DNA of 7,418 nt from Rhodospirillales bacterium. Its GTDB lineage: Bacteria > Pseudomonadota > Alphaproteobacteria > Rhodospirillales > Defluviicoccaceae. Made by a program: the position numbers and the translations under genes. Shown here in pieces: positions 7,088 to 7,418 of the stretch. The stretch covers positions 1-7,418 of the forward strand of contig JAHCKI010000115.1 of assembly GCA_026125865.1 (NCBI GenBank), written 5' to 3'. Positions within the stretch are counted from its first letter, which is position 1, and every line of letters begins with the position of its first letter. Below the pieces are notes generated by a model that had not been told where the DNA came from, ran no database searches, and saw nothing but the letters and a program-made list of their open reading frames with translations.

Positions 7088-7418
7088 ATGAAGAAGTTCA
7101 TTGTTACGGCCGCGGCTATTGCGATTGCATCCTCGGTTTCCGCGACCGACGTCCAAGCCGGCGCCACGTTCGACGCGGTGAAGGCGCGCGGCGAGGTTAT
7201 TTGCGGCGTCCACACCGGTTTACCCGGCTTCGGCGCCCCCGACGACAAGGGTGTCTGGCGCGGGATCGATGTGGATTTCTGCCGGGTCGTTGCGGCGGCG
7301 GCGCTTGGTGACGCCAATAAGGTCAAATACGTGCCCCTTACCGCGCAGCAACGGTTCACGGCCTTGCAGGCCGGAGAAGTCGACATGCTGTCGCGCAACA
7401 CCACGTGGACATTGTCCC
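7088..7418 (+). CDS. aapJ: General L-amino acid ABC transporter substrate-binding protein, AapJ/BztA type (partial)
   Basis: The first 110 codons are present and the frame is open to the right edge; the full family length is about 340 residues. Residues 1-24 form a Sec signal peptide (MKK, then a hydrophobic stretch), with likely cleavage after VQA at 24. The mature start, then GVHTGLPGFGAPDDKGVWRG (40-59), DVDFCRVVAAAALGD (61-75) and the LSRNTTWTLS stretch (101-110), are characteristic of AapJ/BztA. These periplasmic proteins bind a broad range of L-amino acids and feed the AapQMP permease. The membrane and ATPase genes should follow on the plus strand beyond the window. The symbol bztA would be equally fair in some lineages. 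Confidence 0.93.
   Translation, partial: MKKFIVTAAAIAIASSVSATDVQAGATFDAVKARGEVICGVHTGLPGFGAPDDKGVWRGIDVDFCRVVAAAALGDANKVKYVPLTAQQRFTALQAGEVDMLSRNTTWTLS

Overview
The window looks like a piece of an alphaproteobacterial chromosome. Three things suggest this: moderately high GC, an ECF biotin transporter in the order bioM-bioN-bioY, and an AapJ/BztA-type general L-amino acid binding protein. I would guess a free-living, Rhodospirillales-like lineage, but the exact group cannot be read from this sequence. No rRNA, tRNA, CRISPR array, insertion sequence or phage gene was seen. Coding density is high and all complete genes look intact.

Layout from left to right. (1) Bases 1-2693 hold a minus-strand signalling cluster. 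It reads from a stand-alone CheY-like receiver (2693-2319), through a 705-residue membrane protein that joins a PAS region and a degenerate histidine-kinase core to a complete DEDDh 3'-5' exonuclease (2248-131), to the start of a small membrane protein cut by the window edge (116-1). (2) A 286-bp divergent spacer leads to ettA on the plus strand (2980-4662), encoding the ABC-F translation factor EttA. Seventeen bases later comes a 56-codon gene (4680-4850) whose product resembles the C-terminal half of small type II antitoxins but has no toxin beside it. (3) Convergent to these, on the minus strand, lies the biotin uptake set: ATPase BioM (6844-6170), transmembrane BioN (6173-5550, overlapping bioM by 4 bp) and substrate-binding BioY (5434-4874). 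bioY appears to have its own promoter, with a perfect 18-bp inverted repeat at the predicted transcription start. (4) A 243-bp divergent spacer separates bioM from the plus-strand aapJ/bztA gene, which runs off the right edge (7088 onward).

How the genes work together: BioM and BioN form the energising module that drives uptake by the BioY S-component. The binding protein at the right edge should head an amino-acid ABC transporter operon. The exonuclease fusion and the receiver form a compact operon and probably work in one signalling pathway. Because the fusion lacks a phosphoacceptor histidine and has lost the ATP-binding glycine boxes, it probably does not phosphorylate the receiver itself. 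This cluster is the least understood part of the window and the best candidate for new biology. The main regulatory observation is the apparent operator-promoter pair in front of bioY.
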